The notes beneath the pieces were generated by a model. The model was given only the letters and a program-made list of their open reading frames with translations. It did no database searches and was not told the DNA's origin. Positions 7,509-16,515 of a DNA stretch of 32,504 nt are shown piece after piece. Both the position numbers and the translations under genes were made by a program. This stretch comes from Rhodococcus jostii NBRC 16295. GTDB lineage: Bacteria; Actinomycetota; Actinomycetes; Mycobacteriales; Mycobacteriaceae. The stretch lies in assembly GCF_001894825.1 (NCBI RefSeq), contig NZ_BCWY01000094.1, positions 1 to 32,504 on the forward strand, given 5' to 3'. The stretch's first letter is position 1, and the number at the start of each line of letters is the position of its first letter.

Positions 7509-8885
7509 TCACACTTCTACGAGCGCCCCCGCCACATCGGCGGGCGGACGGACATGCCGAGGTCGTGTGGGGTAACCGATCGCCACGGCGCCGAGCGGCT
7601 TCCAGTTCGACGGCACACCCAACTCCGTGCGCACGATCCCCGGCGCAAAGATCGTGGATCCGATCCAACAACTGCCCACTCCCCTTGCGGCGAGGGAAAC
7701 CAGGAGTCCTTGCACCGCCGCGCCGACCGCCACGGTGAACATCGTCGACTCGGCTCGTCGACGGTGCGCGTCCGGGTAGTCGTGAGCACCATCCGGTACA
7801 CAGAAGGGGACGATGACTTCCGGGGCGTCGAACAAAATGCTGCCACGGGCGATTCGCCGCTCCACCCGCTCCGGGGGCAAGCCGTCGGCGGTCAGATCGA
7901 TCCGCCACTGCTTGCGCATGGCGGCGAGGAGTCTCGCGCGTGCCTCGTGCGACCGCAGCCATACAAATCGCACTGGATGTGTGTGGTGCGGGGCTGGTGC
8001 GGTCAGGGATTCGGCGACCGCCTGCGTGATGAGCTCTGGGCCGACCGGCCTGTCGCTGAAAGCGCGAACCGAATGCCGCAGCAACTGGGCCTCACGGCGG
8101 CCCTGTGCCAGCGCCTCAGCGGTGCCGAGCCAGACCAAGTCCTCCTGGCCGGAACGCAGCAGATCGGTTGCACCGGAGCCGTCGTCGTGTGTTTTCAGTC
8201 CCCGAATAACAGCGACGGGGATTCCTGCCACCTTGCCTTTCACCAGATCGGCGGCAGCCGCGAGTTCGTCGGCCACCGCCACCTCGGTTACCTCCAACAC
8301 GTTGCCCTGCGCGTCCCTGGTGCCGGCGTAGCCGTGGAGAACCGCGATGCCTGCGCTGCCGATCGCTGCGTCGGTTTGCCCCCGTCGCCACGCGCGGCCC
8401 ATCGTGTCCGTGATGATCACCGCCACGCTGACACCGAGCAGATGCTGCAGCCCTGACCGGATCGACTGCGCGCTCTCATCGGGGTTCTCTGGTAGTAGTG
8501 CCAATTCGTGCGAGTAGACGTTAGACCCATCGATTCCCGAAGCGGCCTGCACGATCCCCAGACGGTTCTCGGTGATGACGGTGGACCCCTTGCGGGCAAC
8601 GACACGAACGGCTTCCTGCTCGACCAGAAGCGCCCGGAACTCCCCCCGATCGTGAGGTCCTGTTGGAGCATCGACGATTCGTCCCTCTGCCTTGGACACA
8701 ATCTTGCTCGTGATCACGACGATGTCGTCGTCGACCAACCAAGGCGCCTGGCTAGCGATGTGTTCGGCAACGTCGTCTCCCGGCCGGAACTCCGGAAGAC
8801 CTGTCACGGGAAACACATGGAGTCCGCTGACAGAGCCGTGGTCGGCGACGTCCGGGGCTCCAAAGGGCTGAGCGGCCGCCTTCAT
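7509..8885 (-). CDS. fbiB: Coenzyme F420:L-glutamate ligase FbiB (bifunctional)
   Basis: The protein has 458 residues, close to the length of two-domain mycobacterial FbiB. The N-terminal CofE-type ligase domain (about 20-250) carries VVITSKIVSKAEGR (57-70), ITDTMGRAWRRGQTD and GIAVLHGYAGTRD. It adds L-glutamates to F420-0 with GTP. The C-terminal nitroreductase-fold FMN domain (about 258-458, starting near LLRHSVRAFSDRPV) reduces dehydro-F420-0, according to published work on mycobacterial FbiB. Its ATG overlaps the TGA of the upstream fbiD-like gene (ATGA, 8882-8885), so translation is coupled. It is the last gene of the minus-strand cofactor operon. fbiA, usually its neighbour, is absent here. 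Confidence 0.93.
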   Translation of the reverse strand: MKAAAQPFGAPDVADHGSVSGLHVFPVTGLPEFRPGDDVAEHIASQAPWLVDDDIVVITSKIVSKAEGRIVDAPTGPHDRGEFRALLVEQEAVRVVARKGSTVITENRLGIVQAASGIDGSNVYSHELALLPENPDESAQSIRSGLQHLLGVSVAVIITDTMGRAWRRGQTDAAIGSAGIAVLHGYAGTRDAQGNVLEVTEVAVADELAAAADLVKGKVAGIPVAVIRGLKTHDDGSGATDLLRSGQEDLVWLGTAEALAQGRREAQLLRHSVRAFSDRPVGPELITQAVAESLTAPAPHHTHPVRFVWLRSHEARARLLAAMRKQWRIDLTADGLPPERVERRIARGSILFDAPEVIVPFCVPDGAHDYPDAHRRRAESTMFTVAVGAAVQGLLVSLAARGVGSCWIGSTIFAPGIVRTELGVPSNWKPLGAVAIGYPTRPRHVRPPADVAGALVEV

Positions 8886-9793
8886 CGTTGATTCTGCAAT
8901 CGAGGAGTTCGGATAATCCGATCCTCTTCTGCAAGTCGCAACTTCGCCTGTTGCAGTAGTTCTTCCCGCCGACTCTCCGCGAGTTCGGGAGTCACGTTCG
9001 ACGACAACAGTGCGATCATTTTCTTGAAGTACGGGCGCGGAGGCACGCCGAAGGTAATGAATATGTCATCCGCGGTTCCGCCACCGAAGGGCTGCCAGTG
9101 GCGCGCGAAGTCGATCATCGCAGCCTCGTGTTTGTCCAAGAACGCGAACTCGCGCCCCGACCGCAGAGCAGCCATGCGGGCGCCGAACCCCAACGCCCGG
9201 ACCGTGCGCAGGTCGGAGGCGGTGTCCACGTCTGACTTCAGCGAAGTCCATTCACCCTCGAGAACCATAGCGCCTGACGCCTGATGGGCGAGCGCCGAAC
9301 CGATGCCGAAGGCCGGGAACAGTCCTTCGCCCGCCGCCGATAGCAGCAACGTTGTGCCCTTTCCATCCCGGTCGGCGCAGAACGCACGCCTGCCGTCGGC
9401 AGCCGAGATGAATGCGGACAATTCGCGATGCCGAAGCGCTGGAAGATCTGCGGGCAGCGCACCTACCACTCGGCCTGGGCGTTCCCGCTCCAACAGGGCC
9501 GCGGCGTGGTTCAATGCCGCGTTCACTCCCCCGGCTGGCTCGTTTCCTAGTACGCGTGCACCGAGGCGTTCGACGTTGCGCGCCACGACCGGGTCCGGGG
9601 TGACGACGAGCACCGAGTCGACCGCTCGTGCCCGCAGCGCAGCGCAGACCGTGTCGAGCACGAGCGCCAGGACCAGCCTCTTGTGCGCGTTCATCTTTCC
9701 GGTACCGCCGTCGGCCGCGCCCCGGAGTCGTGTTTTCGCCTCGGAGAGTGACTTGACCGGAATTATCAGGTCGATGGGATGCGGATTCGTCAT
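8882..9793 (-). CDS. fbiD: FbiD/CofC guanylyltransferase with a C-terminal DUF3263-like extension
   Basis: The protein has 303 residues from ATG 9793. Residues 1 to about 211 match phosphoenolpyruvate/2-phospho-L-lactate guanylyltransferase: LIIPVKSLSEAKTRL (9-23), VVTPDP (63-68), NEPAGGVNAALNHA (84-97), GALPADLPAL (111-120) and SLKSDVDTASDL (184-195). It activates the lactyl precursor of F420 with GTP. Residues about 218-290 (EAAMIDFARHWQPFGGGTAD, then FITFGVPPRPYFKKMIALL) resemble the actinobacterial DUF3263 domain and are not part of standard FbiD, which ends near 215 residues. The fusion is within one uninterrupted frame. A GTG further upstream (in frame, about 9826) is an alternative start. 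The gene follows pgl by 41 bp and overlaps fbiB. Confidence 0.88.
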   Translation of the reverse strand: MTNPHPIDLIIPVKSLSEAKTRLRGAADGGTGKMNAHKRLVLALVLDTVCAALRARAVDSVLVVTPDPVVARNVERLGARVLGNEPAGGVNAALNHAAALLERERPGRVVGALPADLPALRHRELSAFISAADGRRAFCADRDGKGTTLLLSAAGEGLFPAFGIGSALAHQASGAMVLEGEWTSLKSDVDTASDLRTVRALGFGARMAALRSGREFAFLDKHEAAMIDFARHWQPFGGGTADDIFITFGVPPRPYFKKMIALLSSNVTPELAESRREELLQQAKLRLAEEDRIIRTPRLQNQR

Positions 9794-9834
9794 TACAAGA
9801 CTCGGATTCTCGGGTGGGTCTTTCACATCGTCGG

Positions 9835-10641
9835 TTACCGCGCCGAGGCGGGGAGGTCTTCGCAGCTGGAGAGCAGGCTCGCTGCGGCCGCGTCCAGGAA
9901 GACCCGGGTCGCGTGCGAACCGAGCGCCCCCGCTGCCGGTAGCTGCTGAGGCGTCACCCCGTCCTCCATCAGTGCCGCGACTGCAGACGCCTTGGCGTCG
10001 CCGGTAGTCATCAGCCACACTTCGCGGGAGCGCGTGATCGCCGACAGGGTCAGCGAGATCCGGGTGCTCGGCGGCTTCGGGCAGTTGTACACCGCCACCA
10101 CTTCACGTTGCTTCTCCAGCACTGCCGGTGAGTCCGGGAAGATCGAGGCGACGTGACCTTCCTCGCCCATCCCGAGGAGGCAGATGTCGAACAGAGGCGT
10201 CCTGTCCAGGCGACCGTACGCGCACAGTAGCGCCTGGTAGGCGTTTGCCACTGCGGTGGCGTCGTTGCCGAAGCCGCCGTCGGAGGGCGCCATGACGTGC
10301 ACACGGCTCGGGTCCACGGGCAGGTGGTCCAGCAGGGCCTCGCGCGCCTGCTTCTCGTTACGGTCGGGGTGGTGTCGGGCCACGAAGCGCTCGTCGCCCC
10401 AGAAGAAGTTCACTCGATGCCAGTTGACGATGTCGCGATTCGGGGCGGTGCGTAGTCTCTCGAGCACCGCTGTCCCGGTTCGTCCTCCGGTGAGCACCAA
10501 CGATGCGTAGGCGCGCTCTTCCTGCGCCTGGGCAAGAGTCGAAAGCAACCTCGACGCGACGTCACCGGCGAGCTGTTCGCCGTCGTCGTAGGTATAGGGG
10601 ATTGGCTTCGAGACAGCGGAAGTGGTTCTTGTTGTTGTCAT
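9835..10641 (-). CDS. pgl: 6-phosphogluconolactonase
   Basis: The protein has 268 residues from ATG 10641 (MTTTRTTSAV), with GAGGTGAT upstream. It belongs to the DevB/Pgl family related to glucosamine-6-phosphate isomerases: VLTGGRTGTAVLERL (49-63), VNFFWGDERFV (77-87), DRNEKQAREALLDH (93-106) and LLGMGEEGHVASIFPDS (155-171). It hydrolyses 6-phosphogluconolactone to 6-phosphogluconate, using the product of the F420-dependent G6P dehydrogenase encoded at 30294-31307. Its ATG overlaps the fbiC stop (ATGA). Placement between fbiC and fbiD, rather than beside zwf-opcA, ties the lactonase to F420 rather than NADP metabolism. Confidence 0.92.
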   Translation of the reverse strand: MTTTRTTSAVSKPIPYTYDDGEQLAGDVASRLLSTLAQAQEERAYASLVLTGGRTGTAVLERLRTAPNRDIVNWHRVNFFWGDERFVARHHPDRNEKQAREALLDHLPVDPSRVHVMAPSDGGFGNDATAVANAYQALLCAYGRLDRTPLFDICLLGMGEEGHVASIFPDSPAVLEKQREVVAVYNCPKPPSTRISLTLSAITRSREVWLMTTGDAKASAVAALMEDGVTPQQLPAAGALGSHATRVFLDAAAASLLSSCEDLPASAR

Positions 10642-13097
10642 CTGAGGATCACCTCTGGTGAGTGTGTCGGCGCACCGTGCAGATCGAGCTGGTGGGTGGG
10701 AGGCGTCAGGTAGTTGGTCGTGCGCCGTCGCAGGCGGCGGCCGATTCCCTGCACCACCGCGTCCAGGTCTGTCTCGTCGAGTTGCTGGCCGTGGGCGGCG
10801 CCGGCGGCGCGGCTGATGTTCTCGTCCATCAACGTCCCGCCGACGTCGTTCACTCCGGCTTGGAGCAGTTGACGGACCCCGTCGAGTCCGAGCTTGACCC
10901 ACGAGGCCTGCACGTTGTCGATGAGCCCGTCGTAGACGATTCGCGCAATCGCGTGGACCAGCACTACTTCTCGCCAGGTCGGACCGCGGCGCGCACCTCG
11001 CTTGAGGTAGATCGGAGCGGCCATGTGTACGAACGGAAGACCGACGAACTCGGTGAACCCGCCGGTCTCGCGCTGGAGTTCTCGGGTGCGGAGGAAGTGG
11101 CGCGCCCAGTGCACGGGCTCCTCGACGGTTCCGAACATCATCGTCACGTTCGACGTCAGGCCCATCGAGTGGGCGACGCGGTGACATTCGAGCCACTCCT
11201 CGGTGTCGATCTTGTCCGGGCAGAGGATTGCCCGGACGTCGTCGTCGAGGATTTCCGCGGCGGTGCCCGGGAGCGACTTCAGTCCTGCGTCGACCAATCG
11301 CTGTAGGTACTTCTCGAGCGGCTCCCCGAGCCGCTTGGCTCCTTCGGTGACCTCAAGGGCGGTGAAGCCGTGCACGTGGATGTCGGGCGCTGCTTCCTTC
11401 GCCGCGCGGCAGACGTCGATGTAGTAGTCGCCGTCGAAGGAGGGATGGATGCCGCCCTGTAGGCAGACCTCGGTGCACCCGAGATCCCACGCCTCCCGGA
11501 CACGGCCGGCGACTTCCTGAAGGGTCAGCAGGTACGGCTTGCCTCGCAGGTTCAGCGACAACGGTCCCTTGGAGAACCCACAGAAGGTGCACTTGAAGGT
11601 GCAGACATTGGTGTAGTTGATGTTTCGGTTCCGCACGAATGTCACGTCGTCACCGACTGCCCTGGAGCGGAGGTGATCGGCGAACTCGGCGACCTCGGCG
11701 ACCTCTCCCCCGCGGGCTCCGAACAGGGTGACGATCTCGTCTACTCCCGGTTCCTGCCCCGAGGCGATACCGTCGAGGACGTCCGTGACGGGCCCGCCGA
11801 ACCCTCGCCTGCGGCTCGGCACCAGATCGGTGGGCGCGAACTCCGACCCGGAGCTCCAGACGGTCGAGCGTCGACCGATCTGGACGACTTCCGCCCCGGT
11901 GCCGACGTTCTTCGCGTCGGCGTGGCTCTCGGGGAACATCGCACCCGGGTCGTCGCGGCCGAGCGACTCGGCGTCCGACCGGTCCATGATCGCGAAGCGC
12001 AGATCGGGGTCGATCCATTGGTCGGGGCGGCGCGCGAACTCGGGGTACACGGTGAGGCGAGGTGTGAGGAACTTGCCGTGACGTTCGGTCACCTCGCGGA
12101 GCCGGTCGAGCGAGGGCCACGGCCGTTCCGGGTTGACGTGGTCAACCGTCACCGGGGACACACCACCGAAGTCGTCGATCCCCGCATCGAGCAGCGGACC
12201 GAAGTCTTCCGACAAGTTCGGGGGTGCCTGCAGGTGCACATCCGGCGGCAAGATCAACCGCGCCATCGCGATCGTGCGGAGGAACTCGTCCTGCGGGCAA
12301 GCGGGTTCGTTGCGCATCACGGTGTCCGGTTTGGGCATGAAGTTCTGCACGATCACTTCTTGGACATGCCCGTAGCGTCTGTGCAGGTCGGCGATGGCTC
12401 GCAGCGCCGTGACACGGTCCTGCGGAGACTCTCCGATGCCGACGAGGATCCCGGTCGTGAAGGGAATCGCGAGTTCGCCCGCGGCTTCCAGCGTGGCCAG
12501 TCTGCGTTCGGGTGTTTTGTCGGGCGCACCGCGGTGGGCCATCAGCGTCGGGTTCAACGACTCGATCATCATGCCCTGGCCGGGGCTGACCGTCCGCAGC
12601 AGCGACAGAGCATCCGGTGCGAGGGCTCCGGCGTTGGAGTGCGCCAGCAAACCCGTCTCCGCGGTCACGAGCCGGCACATTGCGGCCAGGTACTCGACGG
12701 TGGAGCCGTAGCCGTGATCGGCCAGCCATTGGGCCGCGACGTCGTATCGGTCTTCGGGCTGTTCCCCCAGCGTGAACAGCGCCTCGTGGCACCCCGCCTG
12801 CGCCCCCTGCGCCGCGATCGCGAGCACCTGATCGGGCGTGAGGTACGGCGCCTCCGCGCGTGCGGGTGAGCGGGAGAAGGTGCAGTAGCCACACCCGTCG
12901 CGGCACAGTGCGGTCAACGGAATGAAGACCTTCGGTGAATACGTCACCCTCGTCCCGAAGAGCGCATCGCGTAGTGCGGCTGCCCGTTCCATCAACTCCG
13001 GAAGAGGAAGGGTGAGGACGGTCGCGTCATCGACCGACGGTAAGTTCGTGGTGCCGAGCTGGTGGATTGTTGACTTCGTACCTATATCGAGACTCAT
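10638..13097 (-). CDS. fbiC: FO synthase FbiC (CofG-CofH fusion)
   Basis: The protein has 819 residues, two radical-SAM halves in one chain as in actinobacteria. The CofG half has CRDGCGYC (Cys 65, 69, 72), EALFTLGEQPEDRY and SPVTVDHVNPERPWPSL. The CofH half has YTNVCTFKCTFCGF (Cys 499, 503, 506), VCLQGGIHPSFDGDYY and LPGTAAEILDD. It joins tyrosine-derived p-hydroxybenzyl to 5-amino-6-ribitylaminouracil to make FO, the deazaflavin chromophore of F420. The start ATG 13097 has only a weak AGAGAG site. It follows prs by 76 bp and is coupled to pgl by ATGA. Confidence 0.96.
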   Translation of the reverse strand: MSLDIGTKSTIHQLGTTNLPSVDDATVLTLPLPELMERAAALRDALFGTRVTYSPKVFIPLTALCRDGCGYCTFSRSPARAEAPYLTPDQVLAIAAQGAQAGCHEALFTLGEQPEDRYDVAAQWLADHGYGSTVEYLAAMCRLVTAETGLLAHSNAGALAPDALSLLRTVSPGQGMMIESLNPTLMAHRGAPDKTPERRLATLEAAGELAIPFTTGILVGIGESPQDRVTALRAIADLHRRYGHVQEVIVQNFMPKPDTVMRNEPACPQDEFLRTIAMARLILPPDVHLQAPPNLSEDFGPLLDAGIDDFGGVSPVTVDHVNPERPWPSLDRLREVTERHGKFLTPRLTVYPEFARRPDQWIDPDLRFAIMDRSDAESLGRDDPGAMFPESHADAKNVGTGAEVVQIGRRSTVWSSGSEFAPTDLVPSRRRGFGGPVTDVLDGIASGQEPGVDEIVTLFGARGGEVAEVAEFADHLRSRAVGDDVTFVRNRNINYTNVCTFKCTFCGFSKGPLSLNLRGKPYLLTLQEVAGRVREAWDLGCTEVCLQGGIHPSFDGDYYIDVCRAAKEAAPDIHVHGFTALEVTEGAKRLGEPLEKYLQRLVDAGLKSLPGTAAEILDDDVRAILCPDKIDTEEWLECHRVAHSMGLTSNVTMMFGTVEEPVHWARHFLRTRELQRETGGFTEFVGLPFVHMAAPIYLKRGARRGPTWREVVLVHAIARIVYDGLIDNVQASWVKLGLDGVRQLLQAGVNDVGGTLMDENISRAAGAAHGQQLDETDLDAVVQGIGRRLRRRTTNYLTPPTHQLDLHGAPTHSPEVILR

Positions 13098-13173
13098 GGT
13101 GGGATGCTCTCTACGCCTCTACCGGTGTGATGAGAACCCCCGAGTGTGGCTCGGCGGCTCCCACTTCGATCGA

Positions 13174-14157
13174 TCAGAACAACTGGTACTCGCTGCCGAA
13201 CACTTCGCTGACGGATCCGCCTCGGAAGACCTGGCTGATCGAGTCGGCGAGGACGCCGGCGCAGGACAGCACGCGGACGTTGGCCGGTGCCTGGGGCGAT
13301 AGTGCGATCGTGTCGGTCACGACGATCTCTTCGAACGGCGATGCGGCGAGGTTGTCGTAGGCCTGGCCGCTGAACACCGGGTGGGTCGCTGCGGCGAACA
13401 CCCTCGACGCTCCTGCCCTCATCACCATCTCCCCCGCAGCACGGAGGGTGCCGGCGGTATCGATCATGTCGTCGACGATGATCGCGGTCTTGCCCCGCAC
13501 ATCTCCGATCACGTGACCTATCTCGGCGACCTGATGTCTCGGGCGTTCCTTGTCGAGAATCGCGAGATCGGCGCCGACGCACTGGGCGAAACTCTTGTTC
13601 AGCTTCACCCGGCCGGCGTCGGGTGCCACCACTACGAGGTCCTCCATCTCGAGATCGATGAAGTACTGAGCGAGCAATCTCATTGCCGTCATGTGGTCCA
13701 CCGGGATCTTGAACATGCCCTGGAGCTGTCCGGCATGCAGATCCATCGCCAGGAGTCGGTCTGCTCCCGCCGATTCGAGCATCCGGGCGACCATACGCGC
13801 GGAGATCGGCTCACGCGGGGCGCTCTGCTTGTCCTGCCGCGAGTACCCGTACCACGGCGTGACGGCGATGACGCGGTGCGCACTGGCGGCCACCGCGGCG
13901 TCGATCATCACCATCAGCTCCATCAGTGCGTCATTGGTGGTGACCCCGGTATCGGGATTGGTACATGTCGGCTGAACGATGAAGACGTCGGCGTCGCGGA
14001 TCGACTCCTCGAACCGGCAGTACACCTCCCCGTTCGAGAAGGTCTTCAGCACAACCGGACTCAGCCCCACGTCCAGCTCGGCACCGATCGCTTTCGCGAT
14101 GTCGGGGTTGGCTCGACCGGAAAACAGTTTCAACCGCTTGCCGTAATTCATCGGCAT
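13174..14157 (-). CDS. prs: Ribose-phosphate pyrophosphokinase
   Basis: From ATG 14157 the protein has 327 residues. KLFSGRANPDIAKAIG opens the PRPP synthase fold. FSNGEVYCRFEES (40-52), WYGYSRQDKQSAPREPISAR (102-121, catalytic flexible loop), DLHAGQLQGMF (139-149) and the PRPP-binding loop IVDDMIDTAGTL (227-238) are intact. It makes PRPP from ribose-5-phosphate and ATP. A GTG at 14229 with GAGG ten bases upstream would add 24 residues; family length favours 14157 but this is open. It is probably a second copy besides the housekeeping prsA. Downstream of nadV, its PRPP is the natural cosubstrate for nicotinamide salvage. Confidence 0.93.
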   Translation of the reverse strand: MPMNYGKRLKLFSGRANPDIAKAIGAELDVGLSPVVLKTFSNGEVYCRFEESIRDADVFIVQPTCTNPDTGVTTNDALMELMVMIDAAVAASAHRVIAVTPWYGYSRQDKQSAPREPISARMVARMLESAGADRLLAMDLHAGQLQGMFKIPVDHMTAMRLLAQYFIDLEMEDLVVVAPDAGRVKLNKSFAQCVGADLAILDKERPRHQVAEIGHVIGDVRGKTAIIVDDMIDTAGTLRAAGEMVMRAGASRVFAAATHPVFSGQAYDNLAASPFEEIVVTDTIALSPQAPANVRVLSCAGVLADSISQVFRGGSVSEVFGSEYQLF

Positions 14158-14303
14158 GCTCGTTGCGGTACCCACGGACGTGGCGCTGTCCGCACCACTT
14201 CGTGTCGGGATGCTTCTCAAGGCGGCCACCGTTCAAGGACCTCACTGTCGTATTGGTGGAAGGTAGTACTGATGTGCCTGTCGTGGACGTGCGGCGGCGC
14301 CGG

Positions 14304-14924
14304 TCAGAGCAGTCCGCGGCCGAGGACGTATGCACCGCGGAGATCGGACCCCGCGTATTCGATCGTCGCAAGCTCACGGACCCGGGCGCTCGCATTGACG
14401 GCCACCGTGTTCGGAAGCTTTCCGAACAGCGGGATGTCGGACGTGGAGTCGCCGTACGCGACGCAGTCCCCTTCGGCGAGCCCGTACTCCGCGAGTAGCT
14501 TGCTGACGATCGAGACCTTGTCCTCGGCGCTGAGGAGACTCTCCGGGCCGACCTCGCTCCTCAAGGCCACCTGCGCGCCGAACGCCGAGTCGGCGCCCCA
14601 ACCGGTCAGACGTTCCACGAAGAACTGGGGTGACTGAGAGATGACGGTGCTGTATTCGCCGCGGTTGCGGATATCGGCGAAGACTTCGACCACGCCGCCG
14701 ATCCACGGGGAGGCGGCGAACGCGTCATCGATGTCCGTCTCGCTGAGCCCTTCCCACAGTGGAAGGCAGAGTTCCCAGAAACGCACATCGCTGATCTCGC
14801 CCTTGAACCAGGATTGCTCGATCAGCTCGCCTGCAGCGAGTTCTCCGACCGCTCTCGAGATCTCGATCGACGCAGTGGACTGCAGGAGGGTGCCGTCCAT
14901 GTCGAAGACGTGCAGCTTTGTCAT
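14304..14924 (-). CDS. HAD-superfamily phosphatase (SerB/PSP-like)
   Basis: The protein has 206 residues. It has motif I FDMDGTLLQ (Asp8 nucleophile, Asp10), motif II at ISQS (Ser96), the motif III Lys at EDKVSIVSKLL (Lys136) and motif IV YGDSTSDIPLF (157-167). The helical cap between motifs I and II and overall length fit the phosphoserine-phosphatase-like HAD-IB group. The substrate is unknown. Lying between nadV and prs, it may act on a nucleotide, sugar phosphate or another phosphorylated intermediate of cofactor synthesis, but nothing in the sequence decides this. It is transcribed with its neighbours; a hairpin lies between it and nadV. Confidence 0.82.
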   Translation of the reverse strand: MTKLHVFDMDGTLLQSTASIEISRAVGELAAGELIEQSWFKGEISDVRFWELCLPLWEGLSETDIDDAFAASPWIGGVVEVFADIRNRGEYSTVISQSPQFFVERLTGWGADSAFGAQVALRSEVGPESLLSAEDKVSIVSKLLAEYGLAEGDCVAYGDSTSDIPLFGKLPNTVAVNASARVRELATIEYAGSDLRGAYVLGRGLL

Positions 14925-14973
14925 CGTGCTGTGAACCTAACTGTGTGTGGAACGAGTTACAAGCCTGCCGGGG

Positions 14974-15016
14974 GCCGGCGACCAGGGCGTTGTGGAGGTT
15001 GCGCCCGGTCGCCGGC
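14974..15016 (-). terminator. Strong hairpin after nadV (terminator or processing site)
   Basis: GCCGGCGACC (14974-14983) pairs with GGTCGCCGGC (15007-15016), extended by GGGC (14985-14988) with GCCC (15003-15006) across a one-base bulge. It begins 5 bp past the nadV stop. No U-run follows in the minus direction. It may attenuate transcription into the HAD, prs and fbi genes, or stabilise the nadV message. Confidence 0.6.
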
Positions 15017-15021
15017 AGCTC

Positions 15022-16479
15022 TCAGGAGAGTGCGAGTTCAGCGTCGTTGTGCAGGGGTGCGATGGCGTCGGCGTAATAGCTCTCCGGCACCGCCCGCTCA
15101 CTACGCTCGATCAGCTCGGAGAAATCCCACTTCCGCAGCAACTGGCCGTTACGGAACACCGGCTGCAGGATGTTCTCCTCCGGCGAGATCGACTCCCGCG
15201 GCACCGTCTGGTACTCACCCTGCGACAGTCGCAACCCGAGACGGCCACGCTTGGACGCCTTCATCGCATCCCCGGTCGGCGCCTTCGCGATGCCCCGCCA
15301 TTCACCGTTGACACACACCGCGGACGCCTTCTGCCCGAAGTTCATCGTGTCCCGGTTGCAGTGCTGCAACAGCCCGCCACCCATCCCGAAGATCGCGTTC
15401 TCCGCCGAGAAACCGCGGCGTTCGAGCTCGGCGTACACCCGCGGGAGACTGTCACGGTTCACTCCGTCACCCTGCACGACCCGCACATAGTCGGGCAGGA
15501 CCTTGAAGCCCTTGCTGTTGGTGGTGTACCCGAAGCTGTCCATCAACCATTCGGTCGTCTCCGCGGTCACCTGCACCACATCACCCGAGTCCGGGCGCAC
15601 CCCGACCAGTCCGGGAAAGTTCCGGACTACGTCGGCGAGCTCGCGGCCGATGATGTTCTTGACCGCGTTCTCGTGGTCGTAGGTATCGGTCAGCAGCAAC
15701 ACCACCCCGGTCGGTGCGTGCACCTCGAGCATGTTCCGCATCGCCGCGGCCTCGTTCTCGCGACCCCACGCGCAGAAACTGGCGTGCTCGGAGTTCGGGC
15801 CGGAATTCGCCGGCGACACCGCGTTGTAGTACTCCTTCGCCGCCAAAATGCCTGGCACGGTGTCACTCTGGTTGAAGTTGACCAGGTGCGCCAACCCACC
15901 GAGCGCGGCCGACTGCTGCGAGCTCACCCCGCGGGCGCCGTAGTCGTGCAGGCAGTGCCGCAGAATTTCCGGGTGATCGGAGGTGCGGGCCAACGCCTCC
16001 TTGATGACCTGCTTCGCCAGCCAGCTGATGGTGCCCACCGTGGTCGGGTACCACACCCCACGTAGCAGGGCGGTCTCGAAGAAGCTCGTCACCCAGAAGT
16101 ACTTCGGGTCGGTGTTGATGATCTGCACCAGCACGTTGCGGGTCGGCATCACCAGACCCTCGGGCACCGCCTCGATCTCCACCGGCAAGAACCCACCGTG
16201 ATCGTTGAGGATTCCCAGCCAATTCTCCCGATTGAAGTGCATCCCCTGCTCACGGGTGATGCACTCCGCCTGATCGATGTCCTCGAGCGTGATCGGATGC
16301 AGCAGATACTCCCGGATGAAGGCCTGCAACCCCACGAACATCGTCACCGGGAACTCCCCACCCCGCGACTCGATGTAACTGGACACATACTCCGTGCCCG
16401 CCGGGTACAAGGGGTAATGACAATGCTTGTAACTGTCGGTGTTGATGATGATGTTGTCGTAACTCCGGGTCAAAGCCAT
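15022..16479 (-). CDS. nadV: Nicotinamide phosphoribosyltransferase
   Basis: The protein has 485 residues, the length of NAMPT/NadV enzymes. NTDSYKHCHYPLYP (13-26) opens the fold. LHDYGARGVSSQQSA (177-191), the conserved His in EHASFCAWG (His232), VRPDSGDVV (294-302) and FGMGGGLLQ match the NAMPT active-site layout. It converts nicotinamide and PRPP to NMN in a one-step NAD salvage route, bypassing the nicotinamidase route common in actinobacteria. It is followed by a HAD phosphatase and PRPP synthase, so donor and acceptor chemistry are co-encoded. A palindrome overlapping a putative promoter lies upstream (16727-16755). Codon use matches the neighbours. Confidence 0.95.
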   Translation of the reverse strand: MALTRSYDNIIINTDSYKHCHYPLYPAGTEYVSSYIESRGGEFPVTMFVGLQAFIREYLLHPITLEDIDQAECITREQGMHFNRENWLGILNDHGGFLPVEIEAVPEGLVMPTRNVLVQIINTDPKYFWVTSFFETALLRGVWYPTTVGTISWLAKQVIKEALARTSDHPEILRHCLHDYGARGVSSQQSAALGGLAHLVNFNQSDTVPGILAAKEYYNAVSPANSGPNSEHASFCAWGRENEAAAMRNMLEVHAPTGVVLLLTDTYDHENAVKNIIGRELADVVRNFPGLVGVRPDSGDVVQVTAETTEWLMDSFGYTTNSKGFKVLPDYVRVVQGDGVNRDSLPRVYAELERRGFSAENAIFGMGGGLLQHCNRDTMNFGQKASAVCVNGEWRGIAKAPTGDAMKASKRGRLGLRLSQGEYQTVPRESISPEENILQPVFRNGQLLRKWDFSELIERSERAVPESYYADAIAPLHNDAELALS

Positions 16480-16515
16480 CGCAATTTCGCCTTTTCTCGT
16501 GGTGTGTGATCGTTG

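Noticed and set aside
9836..11196. Extension of the pgl frame upstream to 11196
   Set aside because: It lies antiparallel-frame within fbiC codons and is Arg/Pro-rich; the ATG at 10641 with ATGA coupling gives the normal family length.
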